Shown: positions 37,017 to 45,568, counted from the first letter of the stretch. The stretch is DNA of 64,000 nucleotides from Streptomyces sp. NBC_01116 (GCF_041435495.1 NZ_CP108644.1:7611501-7675500), one strand, 5' to 3'. Notes: generated from the letters alone by a model not told the origin. A program made the numbers and translations.

Positions 37017-37625
37017 TCAGACCCCGAAGGCCGCCGGGTAACGGATCACGCCCGCCGGAACGGGGACGGAGTGGTCCAGCACCAGGGCCATCATCGCCTC
37101 GTCCGGGACCTCGAAACCCGGCCGGATGCCGTACCGCGAGGCCGGTACGAAACCGAAGCGCGGGTAGTACTCGGGATGCCCTAGCACCAGCACCAGCGTC
37201 TCGCCGCGCAGGCGGGCGGCGTCCAGCACCGCCCGCACCACGGCCTGTCCCGCACCCTGCCGCTGGTACGCGGGAGAGGTGGCCACCGGGGCCAGGGCGA
37301 GCGCCGGGGCGTCGCCCACCCGGCAGCGGGTCAGCAGCGCGTACGCCGCAGGGGAACCGTCCGGGGCCTCGGCGATGTGGCCGAGCTCCGGCAGCCAGGC
37401 CTCGGCGTCGGCCCGCAGGGCGTCCACGAGGTCCGCCTCGTCCCGCGTCGGGAACGCGGCCGTGTTGACCGCGTGCACGGCCGCACGGTCCGCGGGCGTC
37501 TCCGGGCGGGTGGTCCACCGGGGACCGGCGGGGTGCGGCACAGGGGCGCCGTGGCCGGGCTCGTCGGGCGTGAAGAAGGCCTCGCCGCGCGAGGCGTTGT
37601 CAGTGTGGTCGGTGTGGTCGGTCAA
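37017..37625 (-). CDS. GNAT-family N-acetyltransferase
   Basis: 202 residues. The acetyl-CoA site is LAPVATSPAYQRQGAGQAVVRAVL (in parts), with LVLVLGHPEYYPRFGF in the YhbS-like subgroup. The first 35 residues before PETPADRAAVHAVNTAAFP are extra. TTG 37625 was chosen since AAGGG lies about 8 bases upstream and ATG choices are lacking. A short possible leader ORF (37679-37747) sits just upstream on the same strand. Substrate unknown. Confidence 0.85.
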   Translation of the reverse strand: MTDHTDHTDNASRGEAFFTPDEPGHGAPVPHPAGPRWTTRPETPADRAAVHAVNTAAFPTRDEADLVDALRADAEAWLPELGHIAEAPDGSPAAYALLTRCRVGDAPALALAPVATSPAYQRQGAGQAVVRAVLDAARLRGETLVLVLGHPEYYPRFGFVPASRYGIRPGFEVPDEAMMALVLDHSVPVPAGVIRYPAAFGV

Positions 37626-37678
37626 CGTGGGAACCCTTGGGTGTGAGGGCTCCGACCTGATCCGGGACGAGACGGGAC

Positions 37679-37747
37679 CTAGCCGGAAACCCGGGAGATG
37701 AGAAAGGATCGATTGCCGCGCCCGTAAGGCGTCGTCGCGACCGTCAT
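37679..37747 (-). CDS. Possible 22-residue leader ORF upstream of the GNAT gene
   Basis: ATG 37747 has GAGAGGAG 11 bases upstream and encodes MTVATTPYGRGNRSFLISRV plus SG before TAG. Its stop is 54 bases before the acetyltransferase start. The peptide resembles no leader I know. The preceding perfect hairpin at 37772-37786 and good ribosome site make a real small ORF or attenuator possible, but length gives weak support. Confidence 0.3.
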   Translation of the reverse strand: MTVATTPYGRGNRSFLISRVSG

Positions 37748-37771
37748 CAACCTCAGCTCCTCTCGAAAGGT

Positions 37772-37786
37772 CCCGGTGTCACCGGG
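37772..37786. promoter_or_regulatory. Inverted repeat before possible leader ORF
   Basis: CCCGGTG-T-CACCGGG, a perfect 7+1+7 palindrome, 25 bases upstream of the small ORF's ATG at 37747. Operator or transcript hairpin; the upstream GAGAC-tcgaac-GTCTC (37801-37816) is a second short inverted repeat, possibly the end of the CDF transporter transcript. Confidence 0.35.
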
Positions 37787-37870
37787 TTCCGCTCCACGGC
37801 GAGACTCGAACGTCTCAGCGACATCACCCTAGCACCGCCCGGTACCGCCTCGGTCCGCCCAAGGGCTGTC

Positions 37871-38812
37871 TCAGTGGCAGAGCCGTGCCTCGTGCTCCGC
37901 GTGGCCGCTCGGCTCCAGCTGGAAGGTGCAGTGCTCCACGTCGAAATGGTCCCCGAGGCAGCCCTGAAGCTCGTGCAGCACCTTCTCGTGCCCTATCGAG
38001 TCGAGCATCTCCTGGCGGACCACCACGTGGGCGGAGAGCACCGGCATGCCCGAGGTGATCGTCCAGGCGTGCAGGTCGTGGACGTCCAGGACCCCGGGCA
38101 GCTCCGTGATGTGGGCCCGTACCTCCGCCATGTCCACACCCTTGGGCGCCGCCTCCAGGAGCACGTTCAGGGTCTCCCGCAGCAGCTTCACGGTCCGCGG
38201 GACGATCATCAGGCCGATCACCAGGGAGGCGATCGGGTCGGCGGGCTGCCAGCCGGTCGCCATGATGACGGCGGCCGAGATGATCACGGCGAGCGAGCCC
38301 AGGGTGTCGGCCAGCACCTCCAGATAGGCGCCCCGCACATTCAGGCTCTCCCGCTGCCCGCGCATCAGCAGGGAGAGGGAGACGATGTTGGCCACCAGGC
38401 CGACGGCGGCGAACGCGATGGCCAGTCCGCCCTTCGTCTCGGCCGGGGTGATGAACCGCTCGACCGCCTCGAAGACCAGATAGCCGCCGACCCCCAGCAG
38501 CAGCAGGCAGTTCGCGAGCGCCGCCAGGATCTCCGCGCGGGCGAAACCGAAGGTGCGGTTCGGCCCGGCCGGACGGTTGGCGAAGTGGATGGCGAGCAGC
38601 GCCATCCCGAGTCCCAGGGCGTCGGTGGCCATGTGGGCGGCGTCCGCGATCAGGGCCAGCGAGTCGGAGAGCACCCCGCCGACGATCTCCATGACCATCA
38701 CGCTCAGCGTGATCGCCAGGGCCACCCGGAGCCTGCCCCGGTACGCGGCGGCCGCCGTGCCCGTCGGTGGCGGACCGCCGTGCGTATGCCCGTGATCGTG
38801 GCCAGCCCCCAT
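37871..38812 (-). CDS. Cation diffusion facilitator (CDF) metal exporter
   Basis: 313 residues. A short His-rich N-terminus (GHDHGHTHGG) precedes six membrane helices: the family's metal site is in SLALIADAAHMATDALGLGMAL (helix 2, HxxxD) and helix 5 (LAVIISAAVIMATGW). The C-terminal soluble domain has VLDVHDLHAWTITSGMPVLSAHVVV. It exports Zn2+, Co2+ or similar in exchange for protons. ATG 38812 has GGAGG 8 bases upstream; ATG 38833 would add MDLEAFR. No metal regulator is adjacent. Confidence 0.92.
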   Translation of the reverse strand: MGAGHDHGHTHGGPPPTGTAAAAYRGRLRVALAITLSVMVMEIVGGVLSDSLALIADAAHMATDALGLGMALLAIHFANRPAGPNRTFGFARAEILAALANCLLLLGVGGYLVFEAVERFITPAETKGGLAIAFAAVGLVANIVSLSLLMRGQRESLNVRGAYLEVLADTLGSLAVIISAAVIMATGWQPADPIASLVIGLMIVPRTVKLLRETLNVLLEAAPKGVDMAEVRAHITELPGVLDVHDLHAWTITSGMPVLSAHVVVRQEMLDSIGHEKVLHELQGCLGDHFDVEHCTFQLEPSGHAEHEARLCH

Positions 38813-38924
38813 GCGAAACGCCTCCAGGTCCATGCGACGGCACCGGGGCGGAACCGCCCCGACATGGCCAGTGAACTACGGGCGGGGGGTATGGGCAACA
38901 CGGCACTGAACACCGTTGTCATCT

Positions 38925-38959
38925 GCTCTGACCTGCGGAAACGTTCCGCAGGTCAGAGC
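38925..38959 (-). terminator. Long hairpin after galE
   Basis: GCTCTGACCTGCGGAA-acg-TTCCGCAGGTCAGAGC: a perfect 16-bp stem with a 3-base loop, 34 bases past the galE stop on the minus strand and before the CDF gene's promoter. No T-run. An operator for the CDF gene is the alternative reading. Confidence 0.65.
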
Positions 38960-38992
38960 GTTGACACGAGGGGCGACGCGAGCCGCCACCGA

Positions 38993-39970
38993 TCACGAAC
39001 GCGCCTCGGGGTGGCGCAGGCACCAGCCCTCCCAGGCCGACTCCACCATCGCGCGCACGTCCCGTCGTGCCGTCCAGCCCAGCTCCTCGGAGATCCGCGC
39101 GGCCGACGCCACGGCCGTCGGCGCGTCACCGGCCCGGCGCGGCTCGACCACCGGCTTCAGGCCGTGGCCCGTCACCTCGCCGATCACCTCGGCCAGCTCC
39201 CGGACCGAGACGCCCTCGCCCCGGCCGACGTTCAGCGTCAGGTCGCCGGCGCCCGCTCCGTCCAGCCGCCGCGCGACGGCGAGATGCGCCTCCGCCAGAT
39301 CGGCCACGTGGATGTAGTCACGGACACAGGTGCCGTCCGGCGTCGGATAGTCGTCACCGAAGATCCGCGGGGCCTCGCCGCGCGTCAGCCGCTCGAACAT
39401 CATCGGCACGATGTTGAAGACCCCGGTGTCCGCGAGCTCCGGTGCGGCGGCGCCCGCCACGTTGAAGTACCGCAGGCAGGCGGTCGAGAGCCCGTGGGCC
39501 TTCCCGGCGGCCCGCACCAGCCACTCGCCGGTGAGCTTGGTCTCGCCGTACGGGTTGATCGGGAGACAGGGTGTCTCCTCCGTGATGAGGTCCACGTCCG
39601 GTACGCCGTAGACGGCCGCCGAGGACGAGAAGAGGAAGCGCGACACCCCTGCCGCGACCACGGCCTCCAGCAGGACGGCGAGCGCCGCCACGTTCTCCCG
39701 GTAGTACAGCAGCGGTTTCTCCACGGACTCGCCGACCTGCTTCTTAGCCGCGAGATGCACCACACCGCCCACCGCGTGGTCGGCCAGCACCCGGTCCAGC
39801 AGGGCCCGGTCGGAGGTCGAGCCCTCCACCACCGTGACGGCGTCCGGCAGCCGGTCCACGATGCCGCTGGAGCGGTCGTCGAGCACCACGACCCGCTCGC
39901 CCGCCGCGACCATGGCCCGCGCCACGTGTGCCCCGATGTATCCCGCCCCGCCTGTGATCAGCCATGTCAT
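38993..39970 (-). CDS. galE: UDP-glucose 4-epimerase
   Basis: 325-residue extended SDR epimerase. NAD motif TGGAGYIGAHVARAM at residues 6-20; catalytic Ser in FSSSAAVYG and Tyr/Lys in NPYGETK; the family blocks RYFNVAGA, GTCVRDYIHVADLAEAH and the UDP-sugar region EPRRAGDAPT. ATG 39970 begins MTWLITGG. It converts UDP-glucose and UDP-galactose and may supply sugar donor for the adjacent, divergent glycerol-phosphate/glycosyltransferase operon; that link is positional only. A housekeeping galE in a gal operon is likely elsewhere. Confidence 0.9.
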   Translation of the reverse strand: MTWLITGGAGYIGAHVARAMVAAGERVVVLDDRSSGIVDRLPDAVTVVEGSTSDRALLDRVLADHAVGGVVHLAAKKQVGESVEKPLLYYRENVAALAVLLEAVVAAGVSRFLFSSSAAVYGVPDVDLITEETPCLPINPYGETKLTGEWLVRAAGKAHGLSTACLRYFNVAGAAAPELADTGVFNIVPMMFERLTRGEAPRIFGDDYPTPDGTCVRDYIHVADLAEAHLAVARRLDGAGAGDLTLNVGRGEGVSVRELAEVIGEVTGHGLKPVVEPRRAGDAPTAVASAARISEELGWTARRDVRAMVESAWEGWCLRHPEARS

Positions 39971-40207
39971 GAGCGCCAGCCTAAGCGTCCCGCTCACCTG
40001 GTCCGGGCGCGGTTTGTGGGCCGGGCCTCCGATCGATGATGATGATCGTCGACGCCGCCCGGGCATGCAGGTCCACCCGTACAGCGCACAAACGGGCGGT
40101 GAACTCGGCCTTCCGTTCATCCGATAGCCTCAGCCGACACGCCGCCGGCCCGCCTCATGGCGGTGCCGCCGTGTGTCGTCCACGTCAGTGCCAAGGAGTG
40201 AGTTCGT

Positions 40208-42046
40208 CTGTCGACCGCCATCCTCACCGGTACGCCGGCGCCCGGGTCGTCGCTCGCGGACGATCTGCGGTCCCTGGGCTTCGACGTGCAGAGCGCCACC
40301 GACGCCGCTGACGCCGCGGCCCTCCTCGCCGCCGTCCCGGCCGGCCGCCGGGTCGCCCTCGTCGACCCGCGTTTCGTGGGCCACGTCCACGCGCTGCGGC
40401 TCGGGCTGACCGACCCGCGCTTCCCCGCCGCCACCGTCCCCGGCGCGCTCACCGCCCAGCCCGAGGCGCGCGGCGCCCTGCTGCGCGCCCTGCACCGCAC
40501 CGCCGCCGCCGTCGGCGCGGGCGCCCCGGTCGTCGAGCCGGAGGCGGACCCCGCGCCCGAGGACCGCACCGTCCCCGGCCGGATCGCCGTCGCGCTGGAG
40601 GCCGAGGGCACTCCCGTACAGCGCCCCGCGCTCGGCTCGCTCGTCGCGGCCGTCCCCACGGACCCCGAGCAGGAGGCCGCCGCCGTGGCCGGGCTCACCT
40701 CGGTCGACGACGAGGCGGTACGGCTGCGCAACGCGGTGAAGGCCCACGACGGGTTCTTCACCACCTACTGCGTCAGCCCCTACTCCCGCTACATCGCCCG
40801 CTGGTGCGCCCGCCGCAACCTCACCCCGAACCAGGTCACCACCGCCTCCCTGATCACCGCGCTCATCGCGGCGGGCGCGGCGGCCACCGGAACCCGGGGC
40901 GGCTACGTCGCCGCCGGGATCCTGCTCCTGGTCTCCTTCGTGCTGGACTGCACCGACGGGCAGCTCGCCCGCTACTCGCTGCAGTACTCCACGATGGGCG
41001 CCTGGCTGGACGCCACCTTCGACCGGGCCAAGGAGTACGCGTACTACGCCGGGCTCGCCATCGGCGCCGTACGCGGCGGCGGAGGTGACGATGTATGGGT
41101 CCTCGCGCTCGGCGCGATGGTCCTCCAGGCCTGCCGCCATGTCGTGGACTTCTCGTTCAACGAGGCCAACCACGACGCGGTCGCCAACACCAGCCCCACC
41201 GCCGCCCTCTCCGACAAGCTCGACAGCGTCGGCTGGACGGTCTGGGTACGGCGGATGATCGTGCTGCCGATCGGCGAGCGCTGGGCCATGATCGCCGTGC
41301 TCACGGCGCTCACCACCCCGCGCATCGTCTTCTACGCCCTGCTCGTCGGCTGCTCCCTGGCCGCCTGCTACACCACGGCCGGCCGCCTGCTGCGCTCGCT
41401 GACCCGCAGGGCCGACCGCACCGACCGCGCCGCGCGGGCCCTCGCGGACCTCGCCGACTCCGGCCCCCTGGCGCAGGCCGTCGCGGCCGTCGCCCCCGGC
41501 CTCCGGGGCGCGTTCACGGCCCCGGCGGTGGCCCTGCTCGGCACCCTGGTCATGGTCGGCGGTGCCCTCTTCCTGCCGTACGGCAGCCCGCTCACCGTCG
41601 CCGCGGCCGTGGTGTACGTGCTCCTCTCCGGCCTCGCCGTCGCCCGCCCGCTGAAGGGGGCGCTGGACTGGCTGGTGCCGCCGTTCTTCCGGGCCGCGGA
41701 GTACGTCACGATCCTGGTGCTGGCGGCCCGCAGCGACGCCCCGCACGCCGTTCCGGCGGCCTTCGGGCTGATCTCGGCCGTCGCCTACCATCACTACGAC
41801 ACGGTGTACCGCATTCGCGGAGGCACCGGCGCGCCGCCCCAGTGGCTGGTGCGGACGATCGGTGGACACGAGGGCCGGACCGCGCTGGTGGCCGTCCTCG
41901 CCGCCGTACTCACCCACACCTCGGATTTCACCACGGCCCTGACCGCGCTCGCGGTCGCCGTGGCTCTCGTGGTGCTCGTGGAGTCCATCCGCTTCTGGGT
42001 GTCCTCCTCGGCCCCCGCCGTACACGACGAAGGAGAACTCGCATGA
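40208..42046 (+). CDS. CDP-alcohol phosphatidyltransferase with extra N-terminal domain (DUF5941-type)
   Basis: Integral membrane transferase of about 612 residues. The CDP-alcohol transferase motif DCTDGQLARYSLQYSTMG, then AWLDATFD, has all four Asp residues. Before it lies a domain of about 170 residues (STAILTGTPAPG..., ALVDPRFVGHVHALR...) that looks like a decayed nucleotidyltransferase, as in the archaeal inositol-phosphate cytidylyltransferase/transferase fusions; this resemblance is by eye. About ten membrane helices follow. The homologous frame seems to start at CTG 40208 (AAGGAG 9 bases upstream); there is no ATG/GTG/TTG in frame before GTG 40286, and an in-frame TGA is at 40199. Overlaps the next gene by 4 bases. 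Confidence 0.82.
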   Translation: MSTAILTGTPAPGSSLADDLRSLGFDVQSATDAADAAALLAAVPAGRRVALVDPRFVGHVHALRLGLTDPRFPAATVPGALTAQPEARGALLRALHRTAAAVGAGAPVVEPEADPAPEDRTVPGRIAVALEAEGTPVQRPALGSLVAAVPTDPEQEAAAVAGLTSVDDEAVRLRNAVKAHDGFFTTYCVSPYSRYIARWCARRNLTPNQVTTASLITALIAAGAAATGTRGGYVAAGILLLVSFVLDCTDGQLARYSLQYSTMGAWLDATFDRAKEYAYYAGLAIGAVRGGGGDDVWVLALGAMVLQACRHVVDFSFNEANHDAVANTSPTAALSDKLDSVGWTVWVRRMIVLPIGERWAMIAVLTALTTPRIVFYALLVGCSLAACYTTAGRLLRSLTRRADRTDRAARALADLADSGPLAQAVAAVAPGLRGAFTAPAVALLGTLVMVGGALFLPYGSPLTVAAAVVYVLLSGLAVARPLKGALDWLVPPFFRAAEYVTILVLAARSDAPHAVPAAFGLISAVAYHHYDTVYRIRGGTGAPPQWLVRTIGGHEGRTALVAVLAAVLTHTSDFTTALTALAVAVALVVLVESIRFWVSSSAPAVHDEGELA

Positions 42047-42780
42047 TCGGCCTCGTACTGGCAGCCGGTGCAGGACGACGTCTGCGCCCCTACACGGACA
42101 CGCTTCCCAAGGCGCTCGTCCCTGTCGACGGCGACAAGACGGTCCTCGACCTCACGCTCGCCAACTTCGCCGAGGTCGGCCTCACCGAGGTCGCGATCGT
42201 CGTCGGCTACCGCAAGGAGGCCGTCTACGCCCGCAAGGCCGAGCTGGAGGCGACCTACGGCGTCACCCTCACGCTCATCGACAACGACAAGGCCGAGGAG
42301 TGGAACAACGCCTACTCCCTCTGGTGCGCCCGTGACGTCATCAAGCGCGGCGTGATCCTCGCCAACAGCGACACCGTGCACCCGGTCTCCGTCGAGAAGA
42401 CCCTCCTGGACGCCCGCGGCAAGGGCCAGAAGATCATCCTCGCCCTGGACACCGAGAAGGTCCTCGCCGACGAGGAGATGAAGGTCATCACGGAGGACGG
42501 CAAGGGCGTCCAGCGCATCACGAAGCTGATGGACCCGGCCACCGCGACCGGCGAGTACATCGGCGTCACCCTCATCGAGGCCGAGGCGGCCGAGGAACTG
42601 GCGGACGCGCTGAAGACCACCTTCGAGCGCGACCCCGACCTCTACTACGAGGACGGCTACCAGGAGCTCGTCAACCGCGGCTTCACCGTCGACGTCGCCC
42701 CCATCGGCACCGTGACCTGGGTGGAGATCGACAACCACGACGACCTCAAGAAGGGCCGTGAGATCGCGTGCCAGTACTGA
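42043..42780 (+). CDS. Sugar/polyol-phosphate or phosphocholine-type nucleotidyltransferase
   Basis: 245-residue nucleotidyltransferase with the NTP loop LVLAAGAGRRLRPYTDTLPKAL at residues 4-25 (in parts), VGYRKEAV, the EEWNNAYSLW block and ANSDTV (metal Asp). EWNNAYSLW is typical of the LicC-like phosphocholine cytidylyltransferase group and its relatives. It should make an NDP-alcohol, probably CDP-linked, for the transferases on either side. ATG 42043 follows GGAGAA and overlaps the preceding stop. The next gene's GTG lies inside its last codons, so translation is coupled. Confidence 0.9.
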   Translation: MIGLVLAAGAGRRLRPYTDTLPKALVPVDGDKTVLDLTLANFAEVGLTEVAIVVGYRKEAVYARKAELEATYGVTLTLIDNDKAEEWNNAYSLWCARDVIKRGVILANSDTVHPVSVEKTLLDARGKGQKIILALDTEKVLADEEMKVITEDGKGVQRITKLMDPATATGEYIGVTLIEAEAAEELADALKTTFERDPDLYYEDGYQELVNRGFTVDVAPIGTVTWVEIDNHDDLKKGREIACQY

Positions 42781-43829
42781 CCCGGCTCATTCCGTCCCCG
42801 GTCGTCGTCGACATCCGGCGCGGCGCCATGGACGATCTGGCGGGTCTCCTGGCCGATCAGCGGATCTCCTCCTCGGGCAAGCTCGCCATCGCGATCAGCG
42901 ACGGCTCCGGGCGCGCCCTGCGGGAGAGGCTCGCCCCGGTCCTGCCGGGTGCCGACTGGTATCCGGTGTCCGACGGCACGATCGACTCGGCGGTGAAGCT
43001 CGCCGACGGCATCAAGGGCAACCGGTACGACGCCGTCGTCGGCCTCGGCGGCGGCAAGATCATCGACGTGGCGAAGTACGCCGCGGCGCGGGTCGGGCTG
43101 CCCATGGTCGCCGTCGCGACGAACCTCTCGCACGATGGCCTGTGCTCGCCGGTCGCCACGCTGGACAACGACAACGGCCGCGGCTCCTACGGGGTCCCCA
43201 CCCCGATCGCCGTCGTCATCGACCTCGACGTGATCCGTGAGGCGCCCGCCCGTTACGTCCGTTCCGGCATCGGCGACGCGATCTCGAACATCTCCTGCGT
43301 CGCCGACTGGGAGCTGGCCCACGAGGTCAACGGCGAGGAGATCGACGGCCTGGCGGCCGCGATGGCCCGCCAGGCGGGCGAGGCCGTGCTGCGCCACCCC
43401 GGCGGAGTGGGCGACGACGCCTTCCTGAAGGTGCTGGCCGAGGGGCTCGTGCTGACCGGCATCTCGATGTCGGTCGCGGGCGACTCCCGCCCGGCGTCCG
43501 GCGCCTGCCACGAGATCAACCACGCCTTCGACCTGCTCTACCCCCAGCGCGCGGCCAGCCACGGTGAGCAGGTCGGCCTCGGCGCCTGCTTCGCCATGCA
43601 TCTGCGCGGTGCCCGCCAGGAGTCCCTCCTGATGGCATCGATACTGCGCCGCCACGGTCTGCCGGTCATGCCGGAGGAGATCGGGTTCAGCGTCGACGAG
43701 TTCGTGAAGGCCGTCGACTACGCGCCGCAGACGCGTCCGGGACGCTTCACGGTCCTGGAGCACCTCAACCTGTCCACCGACCAGATCAGGGACGCGTACG
43801 CCGACTATGCGACGACCATCAGTAGCTGA
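42768..43829 (+). CDS. sn-Glycerol-1-phosphate dehydrogenase (AraM/EgsA-like)
   Basis: 353-residue iron/zinc alcohol-dehydrogenase fold. NAD(P) motif GLGGGKIIDVAKYAA, then VAVATNLSHDGLCSPVATL, a hallmark of the G1P dehydrogenase family. Metal ligands: the Asp in GDAISN, and His residues in GACHEINHAFD and ASHGEQVGLG. It reduces dihydroxyacetone phosphate to sn-glycerol-1-phosphate, the stereoisomer used in archaeal lipids; B. subtilis AraM does the same. GTG 42768 overlaps the upstream gene by 13 bases. The neighbours imply G1P becomes an activated or lipid-linked alcohol. Confidence 0.87.
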   Translation: MPVLTRLIPSPVVVDIRRGAMDDLAGLLADQRISSSGKLAIAISDGSGRALRERLAPVLPGADWYPVSDGTIDSAVKLADGIKGNRYDAVVGLGGGKIIDVAKYAAARVGLPMVAVATNLSHDGLCSPVATLDNDNGRGSYGVPTPIAVVIDLDVIREAPARYVRSGIGDAISNISCVADWELAHEVNGEEIDGLAAAMARQAGEAVLRHPGGVGDDAFLKVLAEGLVLTGISMSVAGDSRPASGACHEINHAFDLLYPQRAASHGEQVGLGACFAMHLRGARQESLLMASILRRHGLPVMPEEIGFSVDEFVKAVDYAPQTRPGRFTVLEHLNLSTDQIRDAYADYATTISS

Positions 43830-44586
43830 ACTCCGTCCGGTCGTCCACCCTCCGGGGGTGAAGGACCGGCGCAGCGGCGAGCACTGGGCCGGGCGCATGT
43901 ACATGCGCGAGATCTCGCTCCGCGTGGACCGCTACCTGGTCAACACCCGCGTCACGCCGAACCAGGTCACGTACGTGATGACGCTGGCCGGGGCCCTGGC
44001 CGCACCGGCGCTGCTGGTGCCGGGCGTCTGGGGCGCCGTGCTCGGCGTGGTGATGGTCCAGCTCTACCTCCTGTTCGACTGCGTGGACGGCGAGCTGGCC
44101 CGCTGGAAGAAGCAGTACTCGCTCAGCGGGGTCTACCTGGACCGGGTCGCCGCCTATCTGTGCGACGCGGCGGTGCTCGTCGGCCTCGGCCTGCGCGCCG
44201 CCGACATCTGGGGCGAGGGCCGGATCGACTGGCTCTGGGCGTTCCTCGGCACCCTCGCCGCCCTCGGTGCGATCCTCATCAAGGCGGAGACCGACCTGGT
44301 CGGCGTGGCCCGTCACCAGGGCGGGATGCCCCCGGTGAAGGAGGCGGCGTCCGAGCCGCGCTCCTCCGGCATGGCCCTGGCCCGCAGGGCGGCGGCGGCA
44401 CTCAAGTTCCACCGGCTGATCCTCGGGATCGAGGCCTCGCTGGTGATCCTGGTGGTGGCCGTGATCGACGCGTTCGGCGGCGACCTCTTCTACACCCGCC
44501 TCACCGTCGCGGTGATGGCCGGCATCGCGCTGCTGCAGACCCTGCTGCACCTGGTGTCCGTCCTGGCGTCCAGCAGGCTGAAGTGA
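43807..44586 (+). CDS. Second CDP-alcohol phosphatidyltransferase-like membrane protein, last motif Asp replaced by Ala
   Basis: 259 residues, six or so membrane helices. The motif reads DCVDGELARWKKQYSLSG, then VYLDRVAA: the first three Asp residues and Arg are present, but the position of the fourth Asp (the proposed catalytic base) is Ala. N-terminal KDRRSGEHWAGRMYMREISL and TPNQVTYV match other family members. The ATG at 43807 overlaps the G1P dehydrogenase end by 23 bases. It may use a shifted Asp (LCD five residues on) or serve as a non-catalytic partner of the first transferase. Confidence 0.87.
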   Translation: MRRPSVAELRPVVHPPGVKDRRSGEHWAGRMYMREISLRVDRYLVNTRVTPNQVTYVMTLAGALAAPALLVPGVWGAVLGVVMVQLYLLFDCVDGELARWKKQYSLSGVYLDRVAAYLCDAAVLVGLGLRAADIWGEGRIDWLWAFLGTLAALGAILIKAETDLVGVARHQGGMPPVKEAASEPRSSGMALARRAAAALKFHRLILGIEASLVILVVAVIDAFGGDLFYTRLTVAVMAGIALLQTLLHLVSVLASSRLK

Positions 44587-45467
44587 CCCTTCCCATGAAA
44601 CTGGGCGCGGTGATCATCACCATGGGCAACCGCCCGGACGAGCTCCGCGCCCTCCTCGATTCGGTCACCGCCCAGCACGGTGACCGGATCGAGGTCGTGG
44701 TGGTCGGCAACGGAGCCCCGGTCCCCGACGTGCCTCCCGGGGTGCGCACGGTGGAACTGCCCGAGAACCTGGGCATCCCCGGCGGCCGCAATGTCGGCAT
44801 CGAGGCGTTCGGCCCCCGCGGGGCGGACGTGGACGCGCTGCTCTTCCTGGACGACGACGGGCTGCTCCCCGGCCGGGACACCGCCGAGCTGTGCCGCCAG
44901 GCGTTCGCGGCGGACCCGAAGCTCGGGATCATCACCTTCCGGATCGCCGACCCGGACACCGGCGCCACCCAGCGGCGGCACGTGCCCCGGCTGCGGGCCG
45001 CCGACCCGATGCGCTCCTCGCGCGTGACGACGTTCCTGGGCGGCGCCAACGCCGTACGCACCCGGGTGATCGCCGAGGTGGGCCCGCTGCCGGAGGACTT
45101 CTTCTACGCCCACGAGGAGACGGACCTGGCCTGGCGGGCGCTGGACGCCGGGTGGATGATCGACTACCGCGCGGACATGGTGCTGAACCACCCCACCACC
45201 GCCCCGTCCCGGCACGCGGTCTACCACCGCATGGTCGCCCGCAACCGGGTCTGGCTCGCCCGCCGCAACCTGCCCGCCCCGCTGGTCCCGCTCTATCTGG
45301 GGGTCTGGCTGCTGCTGACCCTGGTCAGGCGTCCATCGGCGCCCGCGCTGAAGGCCTGGTTCGGCGGATTCAGGGAAGGCTGGTCCACTCCCTGCGGGCC
45401 TCGGCGCCCGATGAAGTGGCGTACGGTGTGGCGGCTGACGAGGCTGGGCCGACCTCCGGTCATCTGA
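44583..45467 (+). CDS. GT2-family glycosyltransferase
   Basis: 294 residues. GT-A fold beginning LGAVIITMGNRPDELRALLDSV, ENLGIPGGRNVGIEAFGP as in rhamnosyl/galactofuranosyl-type GT2 enzymes, the metal-binding LFLDDDG, GGANAVRTRVI, and the ED motif HEETDLAWRAL with a downstream His. The end has a hydrophobic segment (LVPLYLGVWLLLTLV) that may touch the membrane. GTG 44583 overlaps the preceding stop (GTGA); ATG 44595 is the alternative. It probably glycosylates the product of the four genes before it. Confidence 0.9.
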   Translation: MTLPMKLGAVIITMGNRPDELRALLDSVTAQHGDRIEVVVVGNGAPVPDVPPGVRTVELPENLGIPGGRNVGIEAFGPRGADVDALLFLDDDGLLPGRDTAELCRQAFAADPKLGIITFRIADPDTGATQRRHVPRLRAADPMRSSRVTTFLGGANAVRTRVIAEVGPLPEDFFYAHEETDLAWRALDAGWMIDYRADMVLNHPTTAPSRHAVYHRMVARNRVWLARRNLPAPLVPLYLGVWLLLTLVRRPSAPALKAWFGGFREGWSTPCGPRRPMKWRTVWRLTRLGRPPVI

Positions 45468-45568
45468 GAGGCTTTCCTCTGAGAGCATGAGGCGTATTTT
45501 CTTTCCGGAACCTGTCCGCCTGAGCCGCGCCCGCGACTGGCTGCGCGTGAAGACGAGAGTTTCAACTT

